DNA of 64,000 bases from Ignavibacteriota bacterium (lineage in GTDB: Bacteria > Bacteroidota > Ignavibacteria > Ignavibacteriales > Ignavibacteriaceae). The notes under the pieces were generated by a model. It searched no databases. It saw only the letters and a list, made by a program, of their open reading frames with translations, and was not told where the DNA came from. Within the stretch, counting starts at the first letter, position 1. Each line of letters starts with the position of its first letter. The DNA is taken from the NCBI GenBank assembly GCA_013285425.1, contig CP053447.1:312954-376953 (forward strand). The letters run 5' to 3'. The translations under genes and the position numbers were made by a program. Below, one piece after another: positions 7,822-16,140 of this stretch.

Positions 7822-9473
7822 TTATTTACACTTCGGGTACAACCGGTTCACCGAAAGGTGTAATGCTTTCTTATGATAACCTCCTCGCAAATATTGAAGC
7901 TGTTACAACTGATGTTAATATTTACAGAAGCGATGACAGATTATTAGTCCTTTTACCTCTTCATCATATCTTTCCTTTGATGGGAACAATGATAATTCCC
8001 CTGGGTGTTGGAGGCACTATTATTTTTTCTCCATCAATGTCTTCGGAAGATATTATGGCAACTCTGCAGCAAGGCATTACAATAATTATCGGTGTACCTC
8101 GTTTATACAATCTTATCCGTAAAGGGATAAGAGATAAAATCGATAAGAGCGGAATAGCAAAACTTTTATTCAAAATTGCACAAAAGAAAAACTCATTAGC
8201 ATTTTCAAGAAAGATATTCGGTTCAGTACAAAAGAAGTTCGGAGGCAGAATTAAATATCTTGTTAGCGGCGGTGCTGCGTTAGATAAAGATGTTGCAAAG
8301 GATTATCTGACACTTGGATTCGAAATACTTGAAGGCTTTGGAATGACAGAGTGTGCACCTATGATAACTTTTACAAGACCAGGAAAAGTTTTGCCTGGCT
8401 CTGCCGGACAACCGTTAAAAACTAATGAAGTAAAAATTATTGAAGGCGAAATAGTAACCCGCGGCAGAAATGTTATGCAAGGTTATTATAACCGTCCTGA
8501 GGAAACATCTGCAATATTAAAAAACGGATGGCTATATACCGGAGACCTTGGATATCTGAATGATGATAATAGAATATTTATCACAGGCAGAAAGAAAGAA
8601 ATAATAGTTCTATCCAACGGAAAAAATATTAATCCCGAAGAGATCGAAGATAAAATATTAAATATGAGTGAAGTAATTACCGAGATTGGTGTCTTTGAAA
8701 AATCTGATTTACTTCACGCTGTTATTTATCCTGATTATCAAAAGGCAAAGCAGCTTGGAGTTGAAAATGTTGGTGAGATGATTAAATGGGAAGTTATTGA
8801 TAAATATAATCAGTCAGTTACACCATATAAAAAGGTGATGAAATTCAGTTTGATTAAAGAACCATTACCTCGAACCAGATTGCTGAAGCTAAAAAGATTT
8901 TTATTACCCCAGCTTGAACAGGTTTCTGAAGAAAAAATTAAGAATATAAGTGAACCAACATTTCAGGAATACATTTTAATTAAGGAATTTTTGCAGCAGC
9001 AGAAGGAAATAAAAGTCAATCCCTCAGATCATTTGGAGATAGACCTTGGATTGGATTCATTGGATAAAGTTAATCTTGGTGTTTACCTTGAATCTAACTT
9101 CGGGATAAAATATACGGAGTCTGAACTGGTAGGGTTTTCTAATGTTGTTAAGCTTGCTGAAAATGTAAAAGATAAAAAAACAAAACTTAGCATCGAAGCA
9201 ATTGATTGGGGCAAAATATTTAAAGAACATTTTAATCTTGATCTGCCTAAAAGCTGGTTTACTCATAATGCAATGAAAAACAGTGCAAAGGTATTTCTTA
9301 AATTGTATTTCAGATTAAAAGGCGAAGGGTTGGAAAATATTCCCGAAGGTCCATTTATTCTTGCACCAAATCATCAAAGCTTTTTTGACGGGCTGTTTGT
9401 TGCTGTTTTTCTTAAAAATAAATTGTTAAAGCAGACTTATTTTTTATGCAAAAGAAAAACATGTAAAGAATAA
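7788..9473 (+). CDS. Acyl-ACP synthetase/acyltransferase, fragment 2 (AMP-binding core, carrier domain, start of PlsC domain)
   Basis: This is the main part of a three-domain lipid enzyme. It has the AMP-binding signature IYTSGTTGSPKG, later motifs GFGMTECAP and YTGDLGY, and GRKKEIIVLSNGKNINP near the catalytic lysine region. An acyl-carrier-like segment has the phosphopantetheine site LGLDSLDKV. Last comes a PlsC acyltransferase beginning with NHQSFFDG (NHxxxxD). The likely role is activating a fatty acid with ATP, holding it on the carrier domain and passing it to a lysophospholipid or glycerol phosphate (Aas-like). The frame ends falsely at 9473, because a T run (9442-9447) has six Ts where five would keep the frame. 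Confidence 0.8.
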   Translation: MPEPDPNDTAVIIYTSGTTGSPKGVMLSYDNLLANIEAVTTDVNIYRSDDRLLVLLPLHHIFPLMGTMIIPLGVGGTIIFSPSMSSEDIMATLQQGITIIIGVPRLYNLIRKGIRDKIDKSGIAKLLFKIAQKKNSLAFSRKIFGSVQKKFGGRIKYLVSGGAALDKDVAKDYLTLGFEILEGFGMTECAPMITFTRPGKVLPGSAGQPLKTNEVKIIEGEIVTRGRNVMQGYYNRPEETSAILKNGWLYTGDLGYLNDDNRIFITGRKKEIIVLSNGKNINPEEIEDKILNMSEVITEIGVFEKSDLLHAVIYPDYQKAKQLGVENVGEMIKWEVIDKYNQSVTPYKKVMKFSLIKEPLPRTRLLKLKRFLLPQLEQVSEEKIKNISEPTFQEYILIKEFLQQQKEIKVNPSDHLEIDLGLDSLDKVNLGVYLESNFGIKYTESELVGFSNVVKLAENVKDKKTKLSIEAIDWGKIFKEHFNLDLPKSWFTHNAMKNSAKVFLKLYFRLKGEGLENIPEGPFILAPNHQSFFDGLFVAVFLKNKLLKQTYFLCKRKTCKE

Positions 9474-9513
9474 ACTTCTGAAGTTTATTGCAAATAAACA
9501 TAATGTTATCGTT

Positions 9514-9855
9514 ATGGATCTTAATGATCTTAAAACTTCATTGCAAAAACTTGCTGAGGTGTTAAAGCGAGGAAAAAATATTATCATCTTTCCGGAAGGA
9601 ACAAGAACGATCAGCGGAGATATAGGTGATTTTAAAAAAACATTTGCTATTCTTAGCCGGGAACTAAACGTGCCTGTTGTTCCTGTAGTAATAAAAGGTG
9701 CTTATGATGCCTTGCCAAGAGGTACACATTTCCCGAAACCATGGAAGAAGATTAATGTCAGGTTTCTAAAACCTGTTAAACCTGAAAATCATACTTATGA
9801 ATCATTAAAAGATATTGTAAAAGCAAAAGTAACTGAACAATTAAATAAAAAATAA
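9514..9855 (+). CDS. Acyl-ACP synthetase/acyltransferase, fragment 3 (rest of PlsC domain)
   Basis: The fragment carries the second PlsC motif FPEGTRT and the rest of the 1-acylglycerol-phosphate acyltransferase fold (VPVVPVVIKGAYDALPRG). The protein sequence really continues from fragment 2 in this frame from about 9447; the ATG at 9514 is internal. It ends eight bases before the histidine kinase gene at 9864, so the three are probably one transcription unit. Whether the gene is truly broken or only mis-sequenced cannot be decided here. Confidence 0.75.
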   Translation: MDLNDLKTSLQKLAEVLKRGKNIIIFPEGTRTISGDIGDFKKTFAILSRELNVPVVPVVIKGAYDALPRGTHFPKPWKKINVRFLKPVKPENHTYESLKDIVKAKVTEQLNKK

Positions 9856-9863
9856 ATTGTCAA

Positions 9864-11417
9864 ATGAAAAAAATAGGCTTAATACTTACACTGATTATTA
9901 TTTTGCCTATAGCTTTTTTATTATATAATGAGTTTGAAAAGCTGAGTAAAGATGAGAAAGTGCTTGAAGAAATTTACAACAATCAGCTTCAGGCGATACT
10001 CTTTTCGGTTAATCAGTATTCCGAAGATGTTGTTAGAGCAGCTGTAAATGATATTATATCCGGCATTGAATCAGCTAAGGATCAGAAATCTGAAAATGAC
10101 ATTCTTAATTCAATTGTAAATAATAATCGTAAGTTTAGTTTTATTTTTATTGCTGATAGTCTGGAGGATAATCATTTAAAATTCTTTTTTAGAAATGATT
10201 TTAAGATCTCAAATCCCGATTCATCTGATTTATCTTTTAAACGAGTGCTGCTTCGGCACAAAGATCAAATACACAAATTGTATGACTATCGTAACCAGGG
10301 CTACAGAAAAATTGAACCGATTGACTTAGACAGCTCTGCTGATCAGGCTCTATTAATTTTTACTGGAACAAATAAACATCCCGGCAGAATTTATGGCGTT
10401 GTGATAAATCCAAGGGAGTTTATTACTGAAATACTTTCTCCGCGTTTACAGGAAGTTGCTAAAAATGAATTCATTATTTCTGTTATCAATCCCTTAACAG
10501 GTTATCAGTACAATTCAACAAAAGATTTTGATAAGAAACCAATTCAGGCTCAGAAACCTTTGTGGATTTTTCCGGATTATAATCTTGGAATTTCACTTGT
10601 TGGAAAATCAGTACAAGATCTTGTGCAGGAACGGGCAGAAGATAGTTTTATTCTAATCGGAATATTATTTATCGTTTTGATTGCTGCTGTTTGGTTTGTT
10701 TACAGTGCAGTAAATAAGGAACTTGAACTAGCTAAAGCAAAAGCCGATTTTGTTTCAAATGTTTCTCACGAATTAAGAACTCCGCTTTCTTTAATCAGCA
10801 TGTTTGCAGAAACTCTTGAGATGGATCGTGTTAAAACCGAAGAAAAGAAAAAGGAATATTATTCAATAATAAGTCGTGAATCTAACCGTTTAGGGAAAAT
10901 TGTTAATTCAATTCTTAACTTCTCTAAAATGGAAGCAGGTAAACGTAAGTTTAACTTTGCTGAAGAAGATCTGAATGAAATTGTCATTCAGATTTATCAG
11001 AATTACAGCTATCATCTTTATAATAAAGGATTTGATTTTGAATATGAACCAGGTATCAATATTCCAAAAGTGATGGCTGATCGTGAAGCAGTCTCAGAAG
11101 CTGTTGTTAATCTTATTGATAATTCAGTTAAGTACAGCACAGAGAATAAATTTATTAAAATTACAATCGGCAGCGAGGATCGTTTTGTATTTATTGAAAT
11201 TTCTGATAAAGGTATCGGGATATCAGAAAAAGATCAGGGAAAAGTTTTTGATAAATTTTATCGTGTTACTTCCGGGCTAATCCATACTACAAAGGGCACA
11301 GGTCTTGGGCTTACACTTGTTAAACAAATTATGGATGCGCATAAAGGAAGGATTATTCTTAAAAGTAAATCAGGTGAAGGAAGCAGCTTTAAATTAATGT
11401 TTCCTTCAGGTTCTTAA
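9864..11417 (+). CDS. Membrane sensor histidine kinase
   Basis: One transmembrane segment lies at ~4-21, followed by an ~235-residue extracytoplasmic sensor with no domain I recognise. A second membrane segment (~258-282) leads straight into a HisKA domain without a clear HAMP. The phospho-accepting His is residue 302 (SHELRTPLS). The ATPase domain follows with the N box (NLIDNSVKYS), DKGIGIS and GTGLGLTLV. This is the PhoR/ResE/BaeS-type layout. The response regulator starts 19 bases after the stop, so they form a pair. The signal is unknown; the neighbouring lipid acyltransferase suggests an envelope or lipid signal, which is inference. Confidence 0.9.
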   Translation: MKKIGLILTLIIILPIAFLLYNEFEKLSKDEKVLEEIYNNQLQAILFSVNQYSEDVVRAAVNDIISGIESAKDQKSENDILNSIVNNNRKFSFIFIADSLEDNHLKFFFRNDFKISNPDSSDLSFKRVLLRHKDQIHKLYDYRNQGYRKIEPIDLDSSADQALLIFTGTNKHPGRIYGVVINPREFITEILSPRLQEVAKNEFIISVINPLTGYQYNSTKDFDKKPIQAQKPLWIFPDYNLGISLVGKSVQDLVQERAEDSFILIGILFIVLIAAVWFVYSAVNKELELAKAKADFVSNVSHELRTPLSLISMFAETLEMDRVKTEEKKKEYYSIISRESNRLGKIVNSILNFSKMEAGKRKFNFAEEDLNEIVIQIYQNYSYHLYNKGFDFEYEPGINIPKVMADREAVSEAVVNLIDNSVKYSTENKFIKITIGSEDRFVFIEISDKGIGISEKDQGKVFDKFYRVTSGLIHTTKGTGLGLTLVKQIMDAHKGRIILKSKSGEGSSFKLMFPSGS

Positions 11418-11436
11418 TAAGATATCGGAGATAAAG

Positions 11437-12123
11437 ATGCCTAAAATATTAATTGTTGATGACGAACAAAATATGAGAACCGGTTTAAAAGATAATCTGG
11501 AATTTGAAGGTTATGATGTTGAAACTGCTAATGACGGCGATGAAGGATTAAAAAAAATTTTAGCGGATAATTATAATCTTATCATTCTTGATGTAATGAT
11601 GCCCAAGAAATCCGGTTTTGATGTGTGTAAAGAAGCACGTAAAAATGGAATCAAAACCCCGATTATTTTACTCACTGCTAAAGGCGAGGAAATTGACAAA
11701 GTGGTTGGGCTTGAAATTGGGGCTGATGACTATGTTACCAAACCTTTCAGCTTAAGAGAGCTGCTTGCAAGGGTAAAAGCAATTCTACGGAGAAGTGACA
11801 GTCTGATAATGGATAATGAACAACGCGAAATTAAAATCGGAAAGCTTACTATAGATTTTAACAGCTATAAGGCAGAATTTAAAAATAAAGATGTGGCAAT
11901 GTCTCACAAGGAATTTGAAATTTTACGATATCTTTGGAAACACCGTAACTTAACAGTGAGCAGGGATAACTTGCTTACTGAAATATGGGGTTATGACGAA
12001 ACCCCAACTACAAGAACAGTAGATAATTTTATTTTAAAACTTAGACAAAAAATTGAAATTGATCCGAATCATCCGCAGGTAATATTAACTGTTCACGGAA
12101 TCGGATATAAGCTGATATTATAA
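11437..12123 (+). CDS. OmpR/PhoB-family response regulator
   Basis: The receiver domain (1-~120) has the acidic pair DDE at 8-10, phospho-acceptor D52 (LIILDVMMP), T at the LLTAKG position and K in DDYVTKPFS. A winged-helix DNA-binding domain follows (~135-228), with the LWKHRNLTVSRDNLLTEIWG and RTVDNFILKLRQKIE segments typical of PhoB/OmpR. It is the partner of the kinase at 9864. The regulator at 41031 in this window is close in sequence, so the two pairs could cross-talk or bind similar sites. Confidence 0.93.
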   Translation: MPKILIVDDEQNMRTGLKDNLEFEGYDVETANDGDEGLKKILADNYNLIILDVMMPKKSGFDVCKEARKNGIKTPIILLTAKGEEIDKVVGLEIGADDYVTKPFSLRELLARVKAILRRSDSLIMDNEQREIKIGKLTIDFNSYKAEFKNKDVAMSHKEFEILRYLWKHRNLTVSRDNLLTEIWGYDETPTTRTVDNFILKLRQKIEIDPNHPQVILTVHGIGYKLIL

Positions 12124-12208
12124 AAATGTTCGATGTTAAATGTTCAATTGGTAAATCTCAATTGTTCATTGTTAATTATTCATTTTTAATTCTGCACTCT
12201 AAATTATC

Positions 12209-12225
12209 ATGACATTTCTTTACAT
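12209..12225 (+). promoter_or_regulatory. Candidate Pho-box-like direct repeat (weak)
   Basis: ATGACA-tttct-TTACAT gives two hexamers 11 bases apart, ~98 bases before the small HEAT gene at 12323. It resembles the element at 46106 (ATCATGACA then TTC then TTnACA) in sequence and distance to the start codon. A second loose pair (ATGACA-ccggt-TACAAT) is at 12240-12256. The second half-sites deviate from TGACA, so I rate it low. Confidence 0.35.
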
Positions 12226-12322
12226 CTCTTTACTTTGAAATGACACCGGTTACAATTCCTTAAAGTAGTTTTGAACCAGAAGCTTGGATGTTTTTTATCA
12301 ATTTATTTTAAGGAGATTCAAA

Positions 12323-12760
12323 ATGAAAACGAGATTATTTGCAGCAAAAAATTACTCAACCCTGATTGTTTTAATATTATTCACTTTGATGATTTCTACA
12401 ACAATGGCTCAAAATCATAAAGTTAATGATTTGTCTAATCACAAATATGCAAAGCAGAATTTAATTACTGCAATTCATTCCCAAAATACCGGAGTAAGGG
12501 AAAGCGCTGTTTATCTGGCAGGTAAATACAGATTTATTGATCTTGAAGATGAACTGATAAAGCAATTGAAGGTTGAAAGTAATCCTGATGTAAAAATACT
12601 GATAGGTTTGGCACTTTTCAGAATGAATAGTGAAAAGGGAATGACTGAATTAAAAGCAGTTTCCATTTATGATAAAAGTTTAAAAGTAAAACAGATGAGC
12701 CGGGCAATATGTAAAGGCTACTTTGAAAATAATTCTGATAAAAAAGTAACTGCTCAGTGA
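12323..12760 (+). CDS. Small exported HEAT-repeat protein
   Basis: The ATG at 12323 follows AGGAG at 12311. It gives a signal peptide (hydrophobic LIVLILFTLMISTTM, cleavage after MAQ). The ~110 mature residues form HEAT-like helical pairs (VRESAVYLAGKY, DVKILIGLALFRM). The gene at 31932 encodes a protein of the same size and design, so the two are paralogs or at least the same class. It probably is a periplasmic scaffold or binding protein. Its 3' end overlaps a bidirectional terminator. Confidence 0.8.
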   Translation: MKTRLFAAKNYSTLIVLILFTLMISTTMAQNHKVNDLSNHKYAKQNLITAIHSQNTGVRESAVYLAGKYRFIDLEDELIKQLKVESNPDVKILIGLALFRMNSEKGMTELKAVSIYDKSLKVKQMSRAICKGYFENNSDKKVTAQ

Positions 12761-12774
12761 TGGCAGTTACTTTT
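12742..12774. terminator. Bidirectional terminator between convergent genes
   Basis: AAAAGTAACTGC (12742-12753) pairs perfectly with GCAGTTACTTTT (12763-12774) around a nine-base loop. The A and T runs make it work in both directions. It contains the stop codons of both convergent genes (TGA at 12758-12760 and, on the minus strand, TAA at 12767-12769). Confidence 0.8.
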
Positions 12775-13990
12775 CATTTTTTAATCGTGCAGCAGTCTGT
12801 TCAACTTCTTTCCACACTCTAAGTAAATTACCGCCAAGGACTTTTGCAATTTCATTTTCAGTATAATCTCTCAGCAGAAGTTCATAAACAAGGTTGGGAT
12901 ATTTTGAAACATCTTCTAACCCGACCGCAAGCATACCGCCTGTACCGTTAAAATCAGAACCAAGCCCAACATAATCAATCCCGACTAAATTTTTAATATG
13001 ATCAATATGATCCGCAACATCTTTTACAGTTGCTGGCGGAAGAGGATTGTCTTTCCAGTATTGTTCCTCGTATTTCCAGGCTAATTCAGAATTAGAATCA
13101 ATTCTATTTTCTCTCAAATACTTTTTAATATTTTCCTCTCCCGTTGTGTAAGCCTGATATGTATCGTTTTTTAGAAAAAAATTTGCAAAAGCCAATTGAA
13201 TGACTCCTCCGTTTTCAGCAAGTATTTTTATCATATCATCATTCATATTTCTTTCGTAACCGGGTGTAAAAAATCTGCAGCAGGAATGTGATGCAATAAC
13301 CGGAGCTTTACTTAATTTTATCACATCGTAAAAAGTGCTGTCGCTTACGTGTGAAATATCAACCATCATTCCAAGCCGATTCATTTCTTTAACAACTTCT
13401 TCTCCGAACGGACTAAGTCCATTCCATTTTTTTTCAGGATCATTTGCTGAGTCTGAAATATGATTCCATTTATAATGAGCAAGAGTAATATACCTAACAC
13501 CTTTATCATAAAACTCTCTTAAATTATCTAAACTATGTTCAATCGGCGAACCGTTTTCCATTCCCATTGTTAGTAGAATTTTGTTCTTATTAATGTTACT
13601 GATTATATCGGAAGTTGATCTTATAAAGTAAAACTTATCCGGCCAAAGTTTAACTATTTTATGAACAATAGCTATCATTGAGTCGGCTTTGATTTTTGAC
13701 TTACCTTTAGCTTCTAAGCCTGGAGAAGTATAAATTGACATAAATGCGACATCTAATCCGCCCCTGATTGCTCTCTGGTAATCAATTTCACCTTTATCAG
13801 TTTCCTTTGAAACATCAAACCATTCATCATAAAGCCAGTCAGGTAAATCAATATGAGTATCGATAAGTAAATTATTTTTGCAGATTTGTTCAGCCTTTTG
13901 CCAAAGAATTGAATCAACATTGTTATTTTTATTCTGAGGGTATATTGAAACAAAGAGAATAAGAGTAAATATTATTATTGTATTTTTCAT
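12767..13990 (-). CDS. Membrane dipeptidase (peptidase family M19)
   Basis: The N-terminal signal peptide (NTIIIFTLILFVSIYPQ) directs the enzyme to the cell envelope. Family M19 (renal dipeptidase-like) metal ligands are visible: DTHIDLP near the start (HxD), the conserved MGMENGSPI segment, DISHVSD and SHSCCRFF with histidines, and GLGSDFNG near the C-terminus. These enzymes use two zinc ions to cut dipeptides, including those with a D-residue. Length (407) is normal for the family. The start follows AAGGACAAG. It stands alone, divergent from the lipoprotein at 14100. Confidence 0.92.
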   Translation of the reverse strand: MKNTIIIFTLILFVSIYPQNKNNNVDSILWQKAEQICKNNLLIDTHIDLPDWLYDEWFDVSKETDKGEIDYQRAIRGGLDVAFMSIYTSPGLEAKGKSKIKADSMIAIVHKIVKLWPDKFYFIRSTSDIISNINKNKILLTMGMENGSPIEHSLDNLREFYDKGVRYITLAHYKWNHISDSANDPEKKWNGLSPFGEEVVKEMNRLGMMVDISHVSDSTFYDVIKLSKAPVIASHSCCRFFTPGYERNMNDDMIKILAENGGVIQLAFANFFLKNDTYQAYTTGEENIKKYLRENRIDSNSELAWKYEEQYWKDNPLPPATVKDVADHIDHIKNLVGIDYVGLGSDFNGTGGMLAVGLEDVSKYPNLVYELLLRDYTENEIAKVLGGNLLRVWKEVEQTAARLKNEK

Positions 13991-14099
13991 CTTGTCCTTA
14001 GATTATTTAATTATTTTTAATCAGTAAAAGGTGTCCTTGCGGTGACAACTTTTTACAAAAGTTTACTTTGTAATAACACCTTTAATAATTAATTAGCTT

Positions 14100-15182
14100 A
14101 TGTTCAATAAGAAAATAAATAAAAATAAAATGAAATCCCTGAATCCATTAAAAATACTTTTACCAATTACGATTTTTCTTTTCTTCGGTTGTAAAGAGCA
14201 AAGTAATTTAATACAAGATAACGGTATAAAAGAAAAAATGGTTTTAGATTTATCAGGCAAATGGAAATTCAGACTTGGTGATGATCTTAAATGGAAAGAA
14301 AAAAATTTTAATGACAACAATTGGGAAGAAATTCATGTTCCTGCTCGCTGGGAAAATCAAGGCTTTCAGGGATATAATGGATATGCCTGGTACAGAACTT
14401 CTTTTAAATTGCCCAATGAATTATCTGATAATCAGCTATACCTTGTACTTGGATATGTAGATGATGCTGACCAAACTTTTATAAATGGAAACCTGATTGG
14501 TTTATCCGGAGGTTTGCCGCCCAATTACAGAACTGCTTATGATGCTTACAGGAAATACTACATTCCGAAAGAATACTTAAACAAAAAAGGTGAGAATATC
14601 ATTGCGGTAAGAGTTTATGATAATGAACTTGATGGAGGAATTATAAGCGGCAAGATTGGTTTGTATATTTCAGACAGCGGATTTGAACCGGATATTAATT
14701 TAAGTGGTATCTGGAGTTTCAGAACCGGAGATGATTCTTTGTTTCTTAAAGGGAAGACAGAGGATATTAAAACAACACAATTGATGGTTCCTGCTCACTG
14801 GGATATTCAAGGTTATCAGGATTATGATGGTTTTGCATGGTATAAAAAAACATTTTTAGTGCCTAAGGAATTTGATGGTGAAAATATGATTTTATTATTA
14901 GGGAAGATTGATGATATAGATCAGACCTTTGTAAACGGCGTGTTGGTTGGCTTTACTGGTAATTGGAATTTTAATGACATACCAACAGAATTTAATAAAG
15001 ATGATGAGTATCAGGTTAAAAGAGTTTATTCTGTTCCCTCAAAAATATTAAAACCCGGAGTTGAAAATACAATAGCGGTTAGGGTTTACGATGGTTTCAG
15101 AGATGGTGGTATATATGAAGGACCGGTAGGACTTATAACCATCAAAAACTATCAAAAGAAAAACAAAGCCAGTTCTGAATAA
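14100..15182 (+). CDS. Lipoprotein with two galactose-binding-like (beta-galactosidase N-terminal type) domains
   Basis: A lipobox (FLFFGC) follows a basic and hydrophobic leader, so the protein is lipid-anchored. The ATG at 14130 (MKSLNPL) is an equally good start; neither has a clear ribosome binding site. Two ~140-residue repeats follow, each with LSGxWxFRxGDD, VPAxW, QGxxxYxGxAWY and an AVRVYD strand. This is the jelly-roll sugar-binding fold seen at the N-terminus of family 2 glycoside hydrolases. No catalytic barrel is present. It probably binds a polysaccharide or anchors another protein to one. It converges on the PAP2 gene with two bases between them. Confidence 0.8.
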   Translation: MFNKKINKNKMKSLNPLKILLPITIFLFFGCKEQSNLIQDNGIKEKMVLDLSGKWKFRLGDDLKWKEKNFNDNNWEEIHVPARWENQGFQGYNGYAWYRTSFKLPNELSDNQLYLVLGYVDDADQTFINGNLIGLSGGLPPNYRTAYDAYRKYYIPKEYLNKKGENIIAVRVYDNELDGGIISGKIGLYISDSGFEPDINLSGIWSFRTGDDSLFLKGKTEDIKTTQLMVPAHWDIQGYQDYDGFAWYKKTFLVPKEFDGENMILLLGKIDDIDQTFVNGVLVGFTGNWNFNDIPTEFNKDDEYQVKRVYSVPSKILKPGVENTIAVRVYDGFRDGGIYEGPVGLITIKNYQKKNKASSE

Positions 15183-15184
15183 AT

Positions 15185-16069
15185 TTAATTTTTTACTGCA
15201 CTGATAATATTTTGTTTTATCAAAAGGAAAGCGATAATCATTATCATTGCTCCAAATAAAACATCAGAAGTATAGTGGGCACCAATTATAACCCTGCTTA
15301 TACAAACAGCTATTGCATAACTGATAACTATCCCCTTAAAAAATATTCTTTTTATAAATGATTTATCCATTACAAATATAAACAGTGCCATCAGAACAAA
15401 CCCCATTGCTGCATGCCCTGAAGGAAATGATTGATTACCGGTTATTCCGTTTGGGATATACCATGCGGTAAAATCAGAATATTTTTCAGCTAAATCCCTG
15501 AACCTTATTCTTCCCCAAAATATTTTAAGCGGCTGTATAATTACAAGATATCCGTAAAAAAACATTTTAAATGATAATCGTGAAAACAGAATAGACTTTT
15601 TTGAAAATTTATAACGCTTCTTAAAAAGTAATGAAATAAAAATGTTGATTAGAATGGCGGCAAGAAAGAAATAATTTCTGTTTGAATTAAAAAATACAGA
15701 GCTATTGGTTAGTGCCAAAGAGAGCACCCAAGAAATATAAATTGTTATCAGTGAAATTGTAGTCAGAAGGAATGCTGTAAATAAAATTGTTTTTATGTTG
15801 GATGAAGCTTTTAAGGTTACGATATAAATATGCATACCAATAAGAACAGTCAGAAGTCCGGGAATCTCTCCATACTTTTCTAACAACATAGCCCAAAATG
15901 AAGCAGGGTTATATAAATTTACAGAAATCCACAGATCACTGGATTCTAAAAGGAATGCCGCAACAATCCAAATAAAGATAAAATAGGAGACGGTTGTTTT
16001 GTTAGATATTTTTTTCAAATAAATATTTACTAAATGGTGAGACAATTTAATGAATGAACATAAAAACAA
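15185..16069 (-). CDS. PAP2-family membrane phosphatase
   Basis: The protein has six or more hydrophobic segments. The last third carries the PAP2 acid phosphatase signature: FPSGHAAMG (motif 2) and SRVIIGAHYTSDVL (motif 3, SRxxxxxHxxxD). WGRIRFRD stands where motif 1 (KxxxxxxRP) is expected and is not canonical. Family members remove phosphate from lipids such as phosphatidate or undecaprenyl pyrophosphate. The start is uncertain: the frame opens with TTG and no good ATG lies upstream of the first helix. The gene is divergent from pgi. Confidence 0.85.
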   Translation of the reverse strand: MFLCSFIKLSHHLVNIYLKKISNKTTVSYFIFIWIVAAFLLESSDLWISVNLYNPASFWAMLLEKYGEIPGLLTVLIGMHIYIVTLKASSNIKTILFTAFLLTTISLITIYISWVLSLALTNSSVFFNSNRNYFFLAAILINIFISLLFKKRYKFSKKSILFSRLSFKMFFYGYLVIIQPLKIFWGRIRFRDLAEKYSDFTAWYIPNGITGNQSFPSGHAAMGFVLMALFIFVMDKSFIKRIFFKGIVISYAIAVCISRVIIGAHYTSDVLFGAMIMIIAFLLIKQNIISAVKN

Positions 16070-16140
16070 CTAACTATTATTTCAGGACAATCTATCATTA
16101 TATTTCATCTGGAAAAATTTTAAATCTGAAAGGATAGACA

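Noticed and set aside
12124..12200. AT-rich gap with repeated CAATTG and TTAAT words as a mobile repeat
   Set aside because: Simple low-complexity sequence; no second long copy is seen in the window.
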